From contig NZ_CP086068.1 in the NCBI RefSeq assembly GCF_020783335.1, positions 806,001-870,000 of the forward strand: a stretch of 64,000 nt of DNA, in the 5' to 3' direction. Of the stretch, positions 16,293 to 26,071 are shown piece after piece. Positions within the stretch are counted from its first letter, which is position 1, and every line of letters starts with the position of its first letter. The notes below the pieces were generated by a model. It had not been told where the DNA came from. It saw only the letters and a list, made by a program, of their open reading frames with translations, and searched no databases. Origin of the DNA: Mucilaginibacter daejeonensis. Lineage in GTDB: Bacteria; Bacteroidota; Bacteroidia; Sphingobacteriales; Sphingobacteriaceae. Position numbers and translations under genes: made by a program.

Positions 16293-17740
16293 AAGGCATA
16301 ATTAAACTTACCGTATTGGCTTGTTGCGCGATGGCATTAGGCCGTGGCAACGCCTTGGCACAAGTGCACGAGATATCAAAAAAGTATCAGGCGCCTGCCG
16401 ACCCGCAGGTCCAAAAAAAGCTGGCCGAATGGCAGGATCTGAAGTTCGGCCTGTTCATGCACTGGGGTACGTACTCGCAGTGGGGAGTGGTAGAAAGTTG
16501 GAGCATTTGCCCCGAAGATGAAGGCTGGACCCAGCGCAAAGGCCCGCACAGTGCCAGCTACAATGACTATGTACAAGCATACGAAGGATTGCAAAAGACC
16601 TTCGACCCACAAAAATTCGACCCAACCAAATGGGTAAAGGCTGCCAAGAGTGCGGGAATGAAATATGTGATCTTTACCACTAAGCATCACGATGGATTCT
16701 CGATGTTCGATACCAAGCAGACCGATTATAAGATCACCGACCCTAAAACGCCATTCTCTAAAGATCCACGTGCTAACGTGACCAAAGAGATATTCAATGC
16801 GTTCCGTAAAGATAACTTTTGGGTGGGCGCTTACTTCTCTAAGCCTGACTGGCACTCGCCTGACTACTGGTGGCCATATTTCCCGCCCAAAGACCGTAAC
16901 GTGAATTACGACCCGGCCAAGTATCCCGAGCGCTGGAACAACTTCAAGCGATTTACCTACAACCAGATACAGGAACTAATGACCGGTTATGGTAAGGTAG
17001 ATATCCTTTGGTTAGACGGTGGTTGGGTGCGCCCGCATAAAACGGTGGACCCGAACATCAGTTGGCAGCGCGGGATCAAATTTGATCAGGATATTGATAT
17101 GCCTAAGATCGCGGCCATGGCCAGGCAGAACCAGCCGGGCCTGTTGGTAGTGGATCGTACCGTTGCGGGTGAATACGAGAACTATACCACCCCTGAGCAG
17201 GAAGTGCCTGAAAAGCCGTTGAGCTATCCTTGGGAAAGCTGCATCACTATGGGCAACTCCTGGAGCTACGTACCGGGCGACCATTATAAGTCGACCACTG
17301 AGATCATTCAGCTGCTCATCAAGATCGTATCAAGAGGCGGCAACTTGCTCATGAACATTGGCCCCGGTCCTGACGGCGATTGGGACCCTGAGGCCTACAA
17401 GCGCCTTGAAGGTATAGGTCAATGGATGAAGATCAACGGCGAAAGTATATATGCCAGCAAACCAGTGGAGCCTTATGCTGATGGCAACTTGTATTATACC
17501 CGCTCAAAAAGCGGCAAGATCATTTATGCCCTGCAATTAGGCGCTACTGAAGAAGTAAAGCTTCCTGCCATGATATCTATCAAACTTAACGGAGAGGTAA
17601 AAAGGGTATCGTTATTAGGTTCTGCCCAAAAGTTGACGTGGAAGAAAGACAACGGCGGTATCACCATCAGTATACCTGCAGCATTACAAGCCAATAGCGG
17701 AGCCAAACAGGCCGCAGTGTTTAAGATCGAGCTAAAGTAA
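16289..17740 (+). CDS. GH29 alpha-L-fucosidase (short form)
   Basis: 483 aa with signal peptide (MKGIIKLTVLACCAMALGRGNALAQ). The GH29 barrel shows FGLFMHWGTYSQWGVVESWS, MKYVIFTTKHHDGFSMFDT, WVGAYFSKPDWHSPDYW and the nucleophile strand DILWLDGGWV with Asp243, followed by a short C-terminal beta-sandwich. The overall form resembles the broad GH29-A branch, which removes alpha-linked fucose from many aglycones, including core fucose in some members. It starts in an ATGA overlap with the ROK gene and is followed after 9 bp by the GH2 frame. Acid/base residue not assigned. Confidence 0.9.
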   Translation: MKGIIKLTVLACCAMALGRGNALAQVHEISKKYQAPADPQVQKKLAEWQDLKFGLFMHWGTYSQWGVVESWSICPEDEGWTQRKGPHSASYNDYVQAYEGLQKTFDPQKFDPTKWVKAAKSAGMKYVIFTTKHHDGFSMFDTKQTDYKITDPKTPFSKDPRANVTKEIFNAFRKDNFWVGAYFSKPDWHSPDYWWPYFPPKDRNVNYDPAKYPERWNNFKRFTYNQIQELMTGYGKVDILWLDGGWVRPHKTVDPNISWQRGIKFDQDIDMPKIAAMARQNQPGLLVVDRTVAGEYENYTTPEQEVPEKPLSYPWESCITMGNSWSYVPGDHYKSTTEIIQLLIKIVSRGGNLLMNIGPGPDGDWDPEAYKRLEGIGQWMKINGESIYASKPVEPYADGNLYYTRSKSGKIIYALQLGATEEVKLPAMISIKLNGEVKRVSLLGSAQKLTWKKDNGGITISIPAALQANSGAKQAAVFKIELK

Positions 17741-17791
17741 CAGAAGATAATGATAGGTCAGATACTGCGGAGCTTGAAAAAATGGGAACAG

Positions 17792-20452
17792 ATGACAGCT
17801 AAGCATATCGCTGTTAAAGCTGCATTGATGGTCGTACCATTCACGGCGATCCATTATACAGCAAGTGCTCAGATCACTGAACTTAAAACGGGCTGGAAGT
17901 GCGCTCCAATAGCCAATGTCAAGCTGACGGGCGAGGAACTTTCCTCAAAAAGTACCGAACAATTCAATGATTGGCAGCCAGCCGTAGTGCCCGGCACAGT
18001 ACTCACCACCCTGCTGGCCAATAAAAAAATTCCAGACCCATTTTACGGTCTCAACAACGAGGCCATCAAGGATATCTTTGACACCGGACGCGATCATTAC
18101 ACGTATTGGTTCGTCAAAGCATTTGAAACCGCTCACATTACAGGCAATGATCAAGTATACCTCAATCTGCGTGGGGTGAATTACAGCTGTAATGTGTTCC
18201 TGAACGGGCATAAGCTAAACTCGCGTATCCATCAGGGCATGTTCCTTCGTCAGCGCTATAATATCACTTCATTGCTGAATAAAAAGGGAACTAACCGGGT
18301 AGCAGTGATCGTTTACCCACCTGATCCGGTAGGCAAACCTAACGGCGGCCAGGGAGGTGATGGCCGTATAGCCAAGAACGTGAGTATCCAATATACTGCC
18401 GGTTGGGACTGGATACAGCCCATTCGTGATCGTAATACAGGTATCTGGGATAAGGTCTACCTGGAAAGGACCGGTGCAGTAAGCATCGTAGACCCGCATG
18501 TGATAACAATGGTCCCTGGCGTACGCCTGCCGGGCAAAAAGCAAGATCCTGCACAGGTCAAAGTTTCCACCGAACTTCAGAATCCTACCGCTAAGCCAAT
18601 TCAGGGAACGGTTATATTCACCATGAACGGGCAGAGCGTGACACGTCAGGTCACCCTGTCGGCCAGGTCTTCTATCCCTGTTGAGTTACCGATACTTACC
18701 TTGCGCGACCCTAAGCTATGGTGGCCTAACGGTTACGGCGAGCATTATTTGTACGATGCCAAGGTCAGCTTCGTGACCAATGACCATAAGACTTCTGACC
18801 AGCACCTGATCAAAGTAGGCGTAAGGCAGATCGATACCCGGTGGAACGACCGCACTCAAAGCAAAGAGGTGTTGGTGAATGGGCAAAAGATATTTATCAA
18901 AGGCGGCAACTGGGTCATTTCTGATGCCATGCTCAGACTATCTGAGGCGCGGTACGACGCCGAGGTAAGGTTTCACCGCGATATGAACTTGAACCTGATC
19001 AGGGTTTGGGGAGGCGCCATCATGGAACGGCCCGAGTTTTACGACGCCTGCGACCGATATGGCATGCTGGTGTTCCAGGACTTCTGGATATCGGCCGATG
19101 CCAACGGTAAATGGCTCGACCCGCTCAAGGCCGACGACCAATGGACCCGTCGCAAGTATCCAGATGACCACCAGTTGTTCCTGCGGTCGGCCGCCGACCA
19201 GATCAAAATGATACGTAACCATGCCTCACTGGCCATATGGTGCGGCGGTAACGAGATCACTCCACCGGCCGATATACTGATCCCGCTTCGCGATAGCATA
19301 TTGCCCAATTTAGATGGCACCCGCTGGTTCGTGGACTATTCCAACTCCGATCAAATGTCATTGAACAATTTGGGCGGTAATGGCGATGGACCCTATAATA
19401 TACAGCCCATATCGGTGTTTTGGGATCAGCGGACCTATCCCTTCAACTCCGAGGTAGGTTCGGTTGGCATGGGCGATATAGAATCGCTCAAAAGGTTCAT
19501 TCCTGAAAAGAACCTGGTGATGCCACAATACTCAGAAAAGGAAGGAACCACCAAGACCGACCCGTTGTGGGACTACCACAAATACATTGGCTATGACGGT
19601 TTTATTGAACCTTATGGCAAACCTAAGGATGTTGCCGATATGGCCAACAAAGCGCAATTGGTGAACTATGATCAGTATCGCGCATTGATGGAAGGTTTCA
19701 GCTCTCATATGTGGGAGTGGTATACCGGCACTGTGATCTGGAAAACGCAGAACCCATGGACCGCCCTGCGGGGGCAAATGTATGATCATGCGCTTGACCC
19801 TAATGCCTGTCTGTACGGAACACGCACAGGCAGTGAGCCGCTACACGTGATGTATGATCCGGTAAAGGGCATGGTTGCGGTAGTGAACAATACTTTCGAG
19901 GTGAAAAGTGACCTCATGCTGGTGGTGAACACCATTGATGTCAAAGGCGCTGTAACGCCGCTTACACAGGTATTCGTGGAGATGCAGCCTTCGAGCAGCA
20001 AGGCATTTTTGCCTATCAAAAATGCGGTTGAAAAGGTGGTCAATGGGGGTGGTGGCTTTTTGCACCTCCAACTTTTAGATGTGAATAAAAAGCTGTTAAG
20101 CGACAATCTGTACTGGTTAGCCGATGCCGACGGGAAATACACGGCACTTAACAAACTTCCTGCTTCGCAACTGAAGATCAGTGCCCGTGCTATAGATAAC
20201 GGCAATATTGAGGTAGCGCTGACAAATCCGGCAAATGCGCCGGTAGCCTTTTTTAACCGGCTATCGGTAGTGGATCCGGTCACCCATCAAAGGTTGTTGC
20301 CGGTGTTCTATGATGATAATTATGTTTCATTACCACCGGCTACTGAGAAAAAGATCCTGATCGATCGCAGCAAGGTGGGTACGGGGCCGGTTCAAATATC
20401 CATAAGCGGCTGGAACTTGCCTGAAACATTCATCGCCATTGCTCAAAAGTGA
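17792..20452 (+). CDS. GH2 beta-mannosidase-like exo-enzyme
   Basis: About 886 aa with the GH2 order: sugar-binding jelly roll (LNLRGVNYSCNVFLNGHKLNS), immunoglobulin-like domain, TIM barrel, C-terminal domains. The acid/base motif is IWCGGNE (Glu502 counted from the ATG at 17750) and the nucleophile candidate is the Glu of FNSEVGSVGM (Glu568 in the same count). The segment LNLIRVWGGAIMERPEFYDACDRYGMLVFQDFW is typical of beta-mannosidases and the related mannosylglycoprotein endo-beta-mannosidases, so cleavage of the core Man-beta-1,4-GlcNAc bond is the likely role; exo-glucosaminidase is the alternative. The ATG at 17792 is preferred to 17750 because it gives a normal signal peptide ending in ASAQ. 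Confidence 0.85.
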   Translation: MTAKHIAVKAALMVVPFTAIHYTASAQITELKTGWKCAPIANVKLTGEELSSKSTEQFNDWQPAVVPGTVLTTLLANKKIPDPFYGLNNEAIKDIFDTGRDHYTYWFVKAFETAHITGNDQVYLNLRGVNYSCNVFLNGHKLNSRIHQGMFLRQRYNITSLLNKKGTNRVAVIVYPPDPVGKPNGGQGGDGRIAKNVSIQYTAGWDWIQPIRDRNTGIWDKVYLERTGAVSIVDPHVITMVPGVRLPGKKQDPAQVKVSTELQNPTAKPIQGTVIFTMNGQSVTRQVTLSARSSIPVELPILTLRDPKLWWPNGYGEHYLYDAKVSFVTNDHKTSDQHLIKVGVRQIDTRWNDRTQSKEVLVNGQKIFIKGGNWVISDAMLRLSEARYDAEVRFHRDMNLNLIRVWGGAIMERPEFYDACDRYGMLVFQDFWISADANGKWLDPLKADDQWTRRKYPDDHQLFLRSAADQIKMIRNHASLAIWCGGNEITPPADILIPLRDSILPNLDGTRWFVDYSNSDQMSLNNLGGNGDGPYNIQPISVFWDQRTYPFNSEVGSVGMGDIESLKRFIPEKNLVMPQYSEKEGTTKTDPLWDYHKYIGYDGFIEPYGKPKDVADMANKAQLVNYDQYRALMEGFSSHMWEWYTGTVIWKTQNPWTALRGQMYDHALDPNACLYGTRTGSEPLHVMYDPVKGMVAVVNNTFEVKSDLMLVVNTIDVKGAVTPLTQVFVEMQPSSSKAFLPIKNAVEKVVNGGGGFLHLQLLDVNKKLLSDNLYWLADADGKYTALNKLPASQLKISARAIDNGNIEVALTNPANAPVAFFNRLSVVDPVTHQRLLPVFYDDNYVSLPPATEKKILIDRSKVGTGPVQISISGWNLPETFIAIAQK

Positions 20453-20469
20453 CCAATGCATCAAGCCCA

Positions 20470-22773
20470 ATGAAGATACATAAAAGCTATTTTTTACTTA
20501 CCCTGACCGTGCTGATCGCCTGTTGGCGGCCGTCATTAGGTCAGTCGGTATCTACGAAGTTCCCGCTGGTGCCATACCCGCAAAAGTTGGTGGAGGGTAA
20601 GGGAATGTTCACTGGCAACGCACGTACGGTCATCATTTTACCTGCTAACGGTCACTATGCACAAGAGGCCGAATTACTGAATGAACTGCTGCTTAAAAAG
20701 TTGAAGATTACAGCAAAAAGTAGTGGAAATACAGATAATTGCATACGATTTATTGAAGATCCCACTATAGTGACGAATGAGGGCTATCAGTTGCAGATCA
20801 CACCGTCTTTTGTCAACATCAAAGCCAAGAATGGTGCCGGTATCTTCCATGCGATCGAGACCATCAGGCAATTACTCCCGGCAAGTGTAGATGATCGAGC
20901 TCAAGTATCTCCGGCACAATGGATCCTGCCCGCAGTGACCATTGACGATGCCCCGGTATATGCCTGGCGTGGGATGCACCTGGATGTGTCGCGGCATTTC
21001 TTTTCGATAGCTTATCTTAAAAAGTTCATCGATCTGCTTGCCTTATATAAGTTCAATAAGTTCCACCTGCATTTGACCGATGACCAGGGCTGGCGCATCG
21101 AGATCAAAAAGTATCCCAAGCTGACCTCAGAAGGGGCATGGCGAACCTTCAACAACCAGGACTCGGTATACATGAAGAAGGCCGCCGAGAACCCCGACAT
21201 GGCCATCGACCCCAAACATATTATTAAGAAAGGCGGGAAGACCCTTTACGGTGGCTTTTACACCCAGGCACAGATGAAGGATGTGGTGGCCTACGCCTTA
21301 GCCCGTCACATTGATATCATTCCTGAGATAGATATGCCTGGCCACATGATGGCCGCCATTAACTCGTACCCTTTTTTGACCTGCAACGGCGAGAACAAAT
21401 GGGGTGAGCTTTTTACCAAACCGATATGCCCCTGCAACGAAAGTACTTTTGAATTCGCCCAAAATATCTTTGACGAGATCATGCAGATCTTCCCGTCCGA
21501 ATATATCCACATCGGAGGCGATGAGGTAGACCGAACCGACTGGGGCCGCTCAGAAGAGTGCAAGGCCTTCATGGAAAAGGAAGGAATAAAAGATCTGGCG
21601 GCGTTGCAAAGCTATTTCATTGACCGCATGGAAAAGTACTTTAATTCGAAGGGTCGCAAGCTGATCGGTTGGGACGAGATATTGGAAGGCGGCATCAGTC
21701 CCACGGCTTTGGTGATGTACTGGCGCACCTGGGTACCCAAGGCCCCTGTTGAAGCGGCTAAGAACGGTAACCAGGTGATCATGTCGCCAGGTAGCCCATT
21801 GTATTTTGATACCCCTCCCGACCGCAACTCGTTAGAGAACGTTTACAACTTCGACCCCATACCAAAAGGACTGAACGCCACCGAGCGTAAGGGGATCATA
21901 GGTGCACAGGCTAACTTATGGACCGAGTATGTACCCACCGAGAACCGCGCCGACTATATGTACATGCCACGTATGACGGCTTTGGCCGAGAACCTATGGT
22001 CGGCACAACATGATCTGACCTCATACCAGCAACGTTTGCAGGTACATTACAAAAGGCTTGATGGCCTGCATGTAAACTACCGTTTGCCTGATCTGGATGG
22101 CTTGGTGGAGCAAAGTGTATTTACGGATAAAGCCGTGTTGCAGGTCAAGCCACCGTTACCGGGTACGGTGATCAGGTATACGCTTGACGGTAGCTTGCCC
22201 AAAAGTACCTCACCGGTGCTGAGCAAGCCGATCACCATCACGCGGTCATTATATATCAGGCTGGCAGCTTTCAGGCCTAACGGCGGGCCGGGCGATATTT
22301 ATAACTTACATTATACCCAACAAGCCATGGCCCAGCCGGCACAAAATAACGGTGTTAAGGCAGGTTTGCATTGCGAATACTATCCCGGAGCCTACAAACG
22401 TACCACGTTGCTAGCGCAAGCCAAGCCACAGGCAAGCTTCAACGTAGATAGTTTAGTGGTGCCAAAAGAAGTATCCTCACCAAGTTTTGGGTTGAAGTAT
22501 CAAGGATATCTGGACATCCCACAGGATGGAATATACAGCTTTTACCTTACCTGCGATGATGGCGGTGTGCTGAAGATCGCCGGTCGCACGGTGGTGGATA
22601 ACGATGGCTGGCATGGCCCGATCGAAAAGAGCGGACAGGTGGCCGTCAAAAAGGGCCTGCAACCTCTACAACTCGATTTTGTGGAAGGCGGCGGTGGTTA
22701 CACCCTTAAGCTGCGATACAGTGTCAACGGTTCGGCACCTGCAACGGTACCGGCAAGCTGGTTCAAACAATGA
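20470..22773 (+). CDS. GH20 beta-N-acetylhexosaminidase with CHB_HEX_C and PA14-like domains
   Basis: 767 aa. An N-terminal GH20b-like domain (residues ~30-150) precedes the catalytic barrel (YAWRGMHLDVSRHFF, FHLHLTDDQGWRIEIKKYP, IIPEIDMPGHMMAAI). The catalytic Asp-Glu pair is Asp351-Glu352 in HIGGDEVDRTDW, as in substrate-assisted hexosaminidases. After the barrel come a chitobiase-like C-terminal sandwich (IRYTLDGSLPKSTSPVLSKPI) and a PA14-like domain (LKYQGYLDIPQDGIYSFYLTCDDGG). It removes terminal beta-GlcNAc/GalNAc. The signal could be a lipobox (LIAC) or end at LGQ. The ATG at 20470 is preferred to the GTG at 20449, which overlaps the GH2 stop. Confidence 0.93.
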   Translation: MKIHKSYFLLTLTVLIACWRPSLGQSVSTKFPLVPYPQKLVEGKGMFTGNARTVIILPANGHYAQEAELLNELLLKKLKITAKSSGNTDNCIRFIEDPTIVTNEGYQLQITPSFVNIKAKNGAGIFHAIETIRQLLPASVDDRAQVSPAQWILPAVTIDDAPVYAWRGMHLDVSRHFFSIAYLKKFIDLLALYKFNKFHLHLTDDQGWRIEIKKYPKLTSEGAWRTFNNQDSVYMKKAAENPDMAIDPKHIIKKGGKTLYGGFYTQAQMKDVVAYALARHIDIIPEIDMPGHMMAAINSYPFLTCNGENKWGELFTKPICPCNESTFEFAQNIFDEIMQIFPSEYIHIGGDEVDRTDWGRSEECKAFMEKEGIKDLAALQSYFIDRMEKYFNSKGRKLIGWDEILEGGISPTALVMYWRTWVPKAPVEAAKNGNQVIMSPGSPLYFDTPPDRNSLENVYNFDPIPKGLNATERKGIIGAQANLWTEYVPTENRADYMYMPRMTALAENLWSAQHDLTSYQQRLQVHYKRLDGLHVNYRLPDLDGLVEQSVFTDKAVLQVKPPLPGTVIRYTLDGSLPKSTSPVLSKPITITRSLYIRLAAFRPNGGPGDIYNLHYTQQAMAQPAQNNGVKAGLHCEYYPGAYKRTTLLAQAKPQASFNVDSLVVPKEVSSPSFGLKYQGYLDIPQDGIYSFYLTCDDGGVLKIAGRTVVDNDGWHGPIEKSGQVAVKKGLQPLQLDFVEGGGGYTLKLRYSVNGSAPATVPASWFKQ

Positions 22774-24899
22774 TCGGTATGAAGGTACTCAGTATTTCGG
22801 CATTACTGGCTATCACGTTGAGCAGCGTGAACGCACAAAAAGCGCCTTCACCTTACGGCCCTGTCCCTAACAAAGCACAACTCAACTGGCACGAGATGGA
22901 GATGTACTGCATCATCCATTTTGGGGTTGATACTTATACCGACAAGGAGTGGGGCTTTGGCGATGAGGACCCTAAGTTGGTCTACCCTAAAAAGTTCGAC
23001 GCCATGCAGATCGTGGGTGCGGCTAAGGCAGGAGGCTTTAAAGGTGTAGTGATAGTGGCCAAACATCATGACGGGCTTTGCCTGTGGCCAACGGCTACCA
23101 CTGATCATAACATCAGTAAAAGTAACTGGAAGAACGGGCACGGCGATATCATGAAAGAGTATCAACTGGCGTGTGATAAGCTGAATATGCAATTAGGTGC
23201 CTACTGTTCGCCATGGGATCGCAACAGTGCCTTGTACGGAACGCCGGCCTATGTGAAGATCTATCGCGATCAGCTGAAAGAACTATACAGCAACTACGGA
23301 AAGCTCTTCGTTTCCTGGCATGATGGTGCAAACGGGGGCGATGGTTACTATGGCGGTAGCCGCGGTGTACGCAAGATCGACCGCACTACTTACTATGGCT
23401 GGGATACCACTTGGGCCCTTACCCGCAAAATGCAGCCATCGGCCGTCATTTTTGGTGATGTAGGTCCTGATGTGCGCTGGGTAGGTAATGAGGAAGGACA
23501 CGCCGGCGAGATCTGCTGGGCCACTTATACCCCTTTGGCTCCCAAGGCGGGCGAGCGTCCGGCCAATGGCTACTCCAAATATGAACTGGCTACCGAAGGT
23601 ACCCGCAATGGTAAGTACTGGATGCCTGCCGAGTGCGATGTGCCGCTAAGACCAGGCTGGTTTTACCACGACAGCCAGAACGACCAGGTCAAAACACCGT
23701 ATCAACTACTGGATCTGTATTATAAAAGCGTAGGCAGGGGCGCTGCCCTCGACTTAGGTTTAGCGCCTAACCGCGATGGATTGCTGGATCAGCATGATGT
23801 GGCCTCACTGAACGAATTTGGTAACATCCTGAAGCGAACCTTCGCCGTGGACATGACCAAGGGGGCCACCATCAAAGCCAGTAACGTAAGGGGCGGGAAC
23901 CAGGCTGTGTACGGCGCACAAAAGCTGTTGGATCATGATCGCTATTCGTACTGGGCCACCGATGATGGCGTTACAACCCCTGAACTGACACTAACACTGA
24001 AAGGTACAAAGAGCTTCAACGTGATCAGGCTGCGCGAGAATATCAAGCTAGGGCAGCGGATCGAAGCTTTTGAGGTACAAGCATGGTTGAACGGTAAGTG
24101 GGAGCAGATCGCATCGGCCACCAGCATTGGCAGTAACCGGTCGATCCGTTTGCCTAAGGCTGTGATCACGTCTAAAGTTCGGCTAAAGATCAACAGGTCG
24201 CCGGTTTGTATCGCGCTAAGTGAGTTCGGCCTTTATAGGGAGCCTGATCATGTAGAAAAACCTGTCATCGTTCGCGACCGGTCAGGCCAGGTAAAAATAA
24301 AGACCCCAACAGAAGGTTCACTGGTACTATACACCACCGATGGCAGTACGCCTACAGCTAACTCAACTGTTTATCACGCACCGTTCGATCTGCCCCAAGG
24401 CGGCACGGTAAAAGCGCTGGTGATGATGAAAAAGCTGCAAAGTGAAGTGGCCGTTGCCACGTTCGGCCTTGCCAAAGCAGGTTGGAAAGCGGCCTCTACA
24501 TCACCTGCATTAGACCAAAGCGACGCTTCAAAAGCCATTGATGACGATGTGCGGACCTTATGGAGTACCATAACCACGACAGATGCTAACCCTTTGCGGG
24601 AGGCGCAACTCACCGTTGATATTGGCCACGCATCCACCATAAAAGCCTTTATCTATTTGCCCCGTCAGGACAATAAGATCGATGGTATAGTTGATCGATA
24701 CAAGATCTGGGTCAGTACTGATGGTGCCAACTGGCAGGAGGTAGCCCAAGGCGAGTTCTCCAACATTCGCGCTAATCCCGTTCAACAGACGGTCACTTTC
24801 GATAAACCTGTTAACGCCCGCATTGTGCGCTTTGACGCCTTGCACGTGATCGCGGGCAACGGAGCCACCGCAGCCGAGGTCGGGCTCATCACTCAATAA
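22770..24899 (+). CDS. GH29 alpha-1,3/4-fucosidase-like (GH29-B) with carbohydrate-binding tail
   Basis: 709 aa with signal peptide ending in VNAQ. The barrel shows MYCIIHFGVDTYTDKEWG, GFKGVVIVAKHHDGLCLWPT, LGAYCSPWDRN and the nucleophile strand FVSWHDGANGGDG with Asp185. The NGGDGYYGG insertion is typical of GH29-B enzymes, which act on alpha-1,3/1,4-fucose in Lewis-type branches. Downstream are an F5/8-type-C-like domain (about 370-490), a chitobiase-C-like repeat (VLYTTDGSTPTANSTVYHAPF) and a second discoidin-like domain to the end. Its ATG overlaps the GH20 stop (ATGA). Together with the other GH29 it gives the operon two fucosidases of different branches. Confidence 0.88.
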   Translation: MIGMKVLSISALLAITLSSVNAQKAPSPYGPVPNKAQLNWHEMEMYCIIHFGVDTYTDKEWGFGDEDPKLVYPKKFDAMQIVGAAKAGGFKGVVIVAKHHDGLCLWPTATTDHNISKSNWKNGHGDIMKEYQLACDKLNMQLGAYCSPWDRNSALYGTPAYVKIYRDQLKELYSNYGKLFVSWHDGANGGDGYYGGSRGVRKIDRTTYYGWDTTWALTRKMQPSAVIFGDVGPDVRWVGNEEGHAGEICWATYTPLAPKAGERPANGYSKYELATEGTRNGKYWMPAECDVPLRPGWFYHDSQNDQVKTPYQLLDLYYKSVGRGAALDLGLAPNRDGLLDQHDVASLNEFGNILKRTFAVDMTKGATIKASNVRGGNQAVYGAQKLLDHDRYSYWATDDGVTTPELTLTLKGTKSFNVIRLRENIKLGQRIEAFEVQAWLNGKWEQIASATSIGSNRSIRLPKAVITSKVRLKINRSPVCIALSEFGLYREPDHVEKPVIVRDRSGQVKIKTPTEGSLVLYTTDGSTPTANSTVYHAPFDLPQGGTVKALVMMKKLQSEVAVATFGLAKAGWKAASTSPALDQSDASKAIDDDVRTLWSTITTTDANPLREAQLTVDIGHASTIKAFIYLPRQDNKIDGIVDRYKIWVSTDGANWQEVAQGEFSNIRANPVQQTVTFDKPVNARIVRFDALHVIAGNGATAAEVGLITQ

Positions 24900-24906
24900 A
24901 CACTTT

Positions 24907-26049
24907 ATGCGTATCATCACCTATATATTTATACTTGCTATACTTGCCGTCAAGGTGCAGGCACAGGTGGCACCGGTCACCAACACTTACACCACCGATC
25001 AGGGCCTGCCGCGTTTAAATATCGAGCGTAGCATGGTGTTCGTTCCACAAGAAACCTGGCTGTATTCGCACCACCCGTCCATCATTAGCTTTAAAGGCAA
25101 GCTGATCGCGTTATGGTCTAACGGCTTGAAGGATGAGGATTCGCCGGGCCAACGGGTAGTGTATGCCGTATCAAAAGATATGAAGCAATGGTCGAAGCCT
25201 ATGGAACTGGCCTCGCCGTCAAAGTACAATGACACGCTGAACGTGTTGACCGCTGCCGGTATGTACGAGTACAAAGGCACTTTGGTAGCGTATTATGGGG
25301 AGTATACCCTGCATCGTACCCAAACCAAGCTTTGGGCAAAGACCACTACCGATGGTGAGCACTGGAGTAAACCGAAAGACCTTAACCTGCCGGTGATCCC
25401 CAATCATGGTCCGCAAAAATTAAAAAGTGGGCGTCTGCTGATCTGCGGCAACTTCTCTTATCCGTATTCTGATGATCCCACTGGCTTATCTGGCTGGAAG
25501 ATGAACAGCTTTTATGATCCGTCGCTGTACACACAGGATAATCCTTCCACCTTTTATGCCCCCGCACAAAAGAATGGCTTCCCGCCGTTGTGTGAGGGCT
25601 CGTACTTCCAAACGCCTGACAGCGTTATACACTTATTGATGCGAGTAACGGGCAAAGGTTGGAAAGGAAAGCTTTGGCTGACCCAAAGCAACGATAATGC
25701 GCAAACGTGGACCAAGCCCATAGAGACGCAGTTCAGTGATAACGACAGCAAGTTCCATTTTGGGCAACTGCCCGACGGTCGCTTTTATTATGTAGGCATA
25801 CCAGATACGTTACATCATTATGACCGCAACCCGCTGATCCTGACCATATCGAAAGATGGAAAGGTGTTCGATAAAAGCTATGTGATAGCCAACGAGCTTT
25901 ACCATTTGCGCACTGAGGGTTTGTGGAAAGGCGGCCAGTATGGCTATCCGCATACCATCATTCATCAGGGATATATGTATGTGATCATTTCTCGCCAAAA
26001 GGAGGCCGTGGAAGTGATCCGTTTTAAATTGAACCAATTAGAGCGCTGA
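24907..26049 (+). CDS. Sialidase-fold (BNR/Asp-box) exported protein, activity unknown
   Basis: 380 aa with signal peptide MRIITYIFILAILAVKVQAQ. The sequence reads as a six-bladed beta-propeller: an early arginine-containing strand (LNIERSMVFVPQE), HHPSIISFKGKLIALWSN, Asp-box-like turns TTDGEHWSKP and SNDNAQTWTKP, GSYFQTPDSVIHLLMR and TEGLWKGGQYGYPHTI. This is the fold of sialidases and of several other exo-glycosidase families. The canonical RIP arginine motif of GH33 is not clearly present, so sialidase activity is not claimed. It sits 7 bp after GH29-B and next to GH92 inside the operon, so it should act on the same glycan; no galactosidase is otherwise recognisable here. Confidence 0.7.
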   Translation: MRIITYIFILAILAVKVQAQVAPVTNTYTTDQGLPRLNIERSMVFVPQETWLYSHHPSIISFKGKLIALWSNGLKDEDSPGQRVVYAVSKDMKQWSKPMELASPSKYNDTLNVLTAAGMYEYKGTLVAYYGEYTLHRTQTKLWAKTTTDGEHWSKPKDLNLPVIPNHGPQKLKSGRLLICGNFSYPYSDDPTGLSGWKMNSFYDPSLYTQDNPSTFYAPAQKNGFPPLCEGSYFQTPDSVIHLLMRVTGKGWKGKLWLTQSNDNAQTWTKPIETQFSDNDSKFHFGQLPDGRFYYVGIPDTLHHYDRNPLILTISKDGKVFDKSYVIANELYHLRTEGLWKGGQYGYPHTIIHQGYMYVIISRQKEAVEVIRFKLNQLER

Positions 26050-26071
26050 TGTGCTCGTCATCTATAAAACT

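Noticed and set aside
24907..26049. Naming the propeller protein a GH33 sialidase
   Set aside because: The arginine RIP motif is not clear; only the fold-level resemblance is supported.
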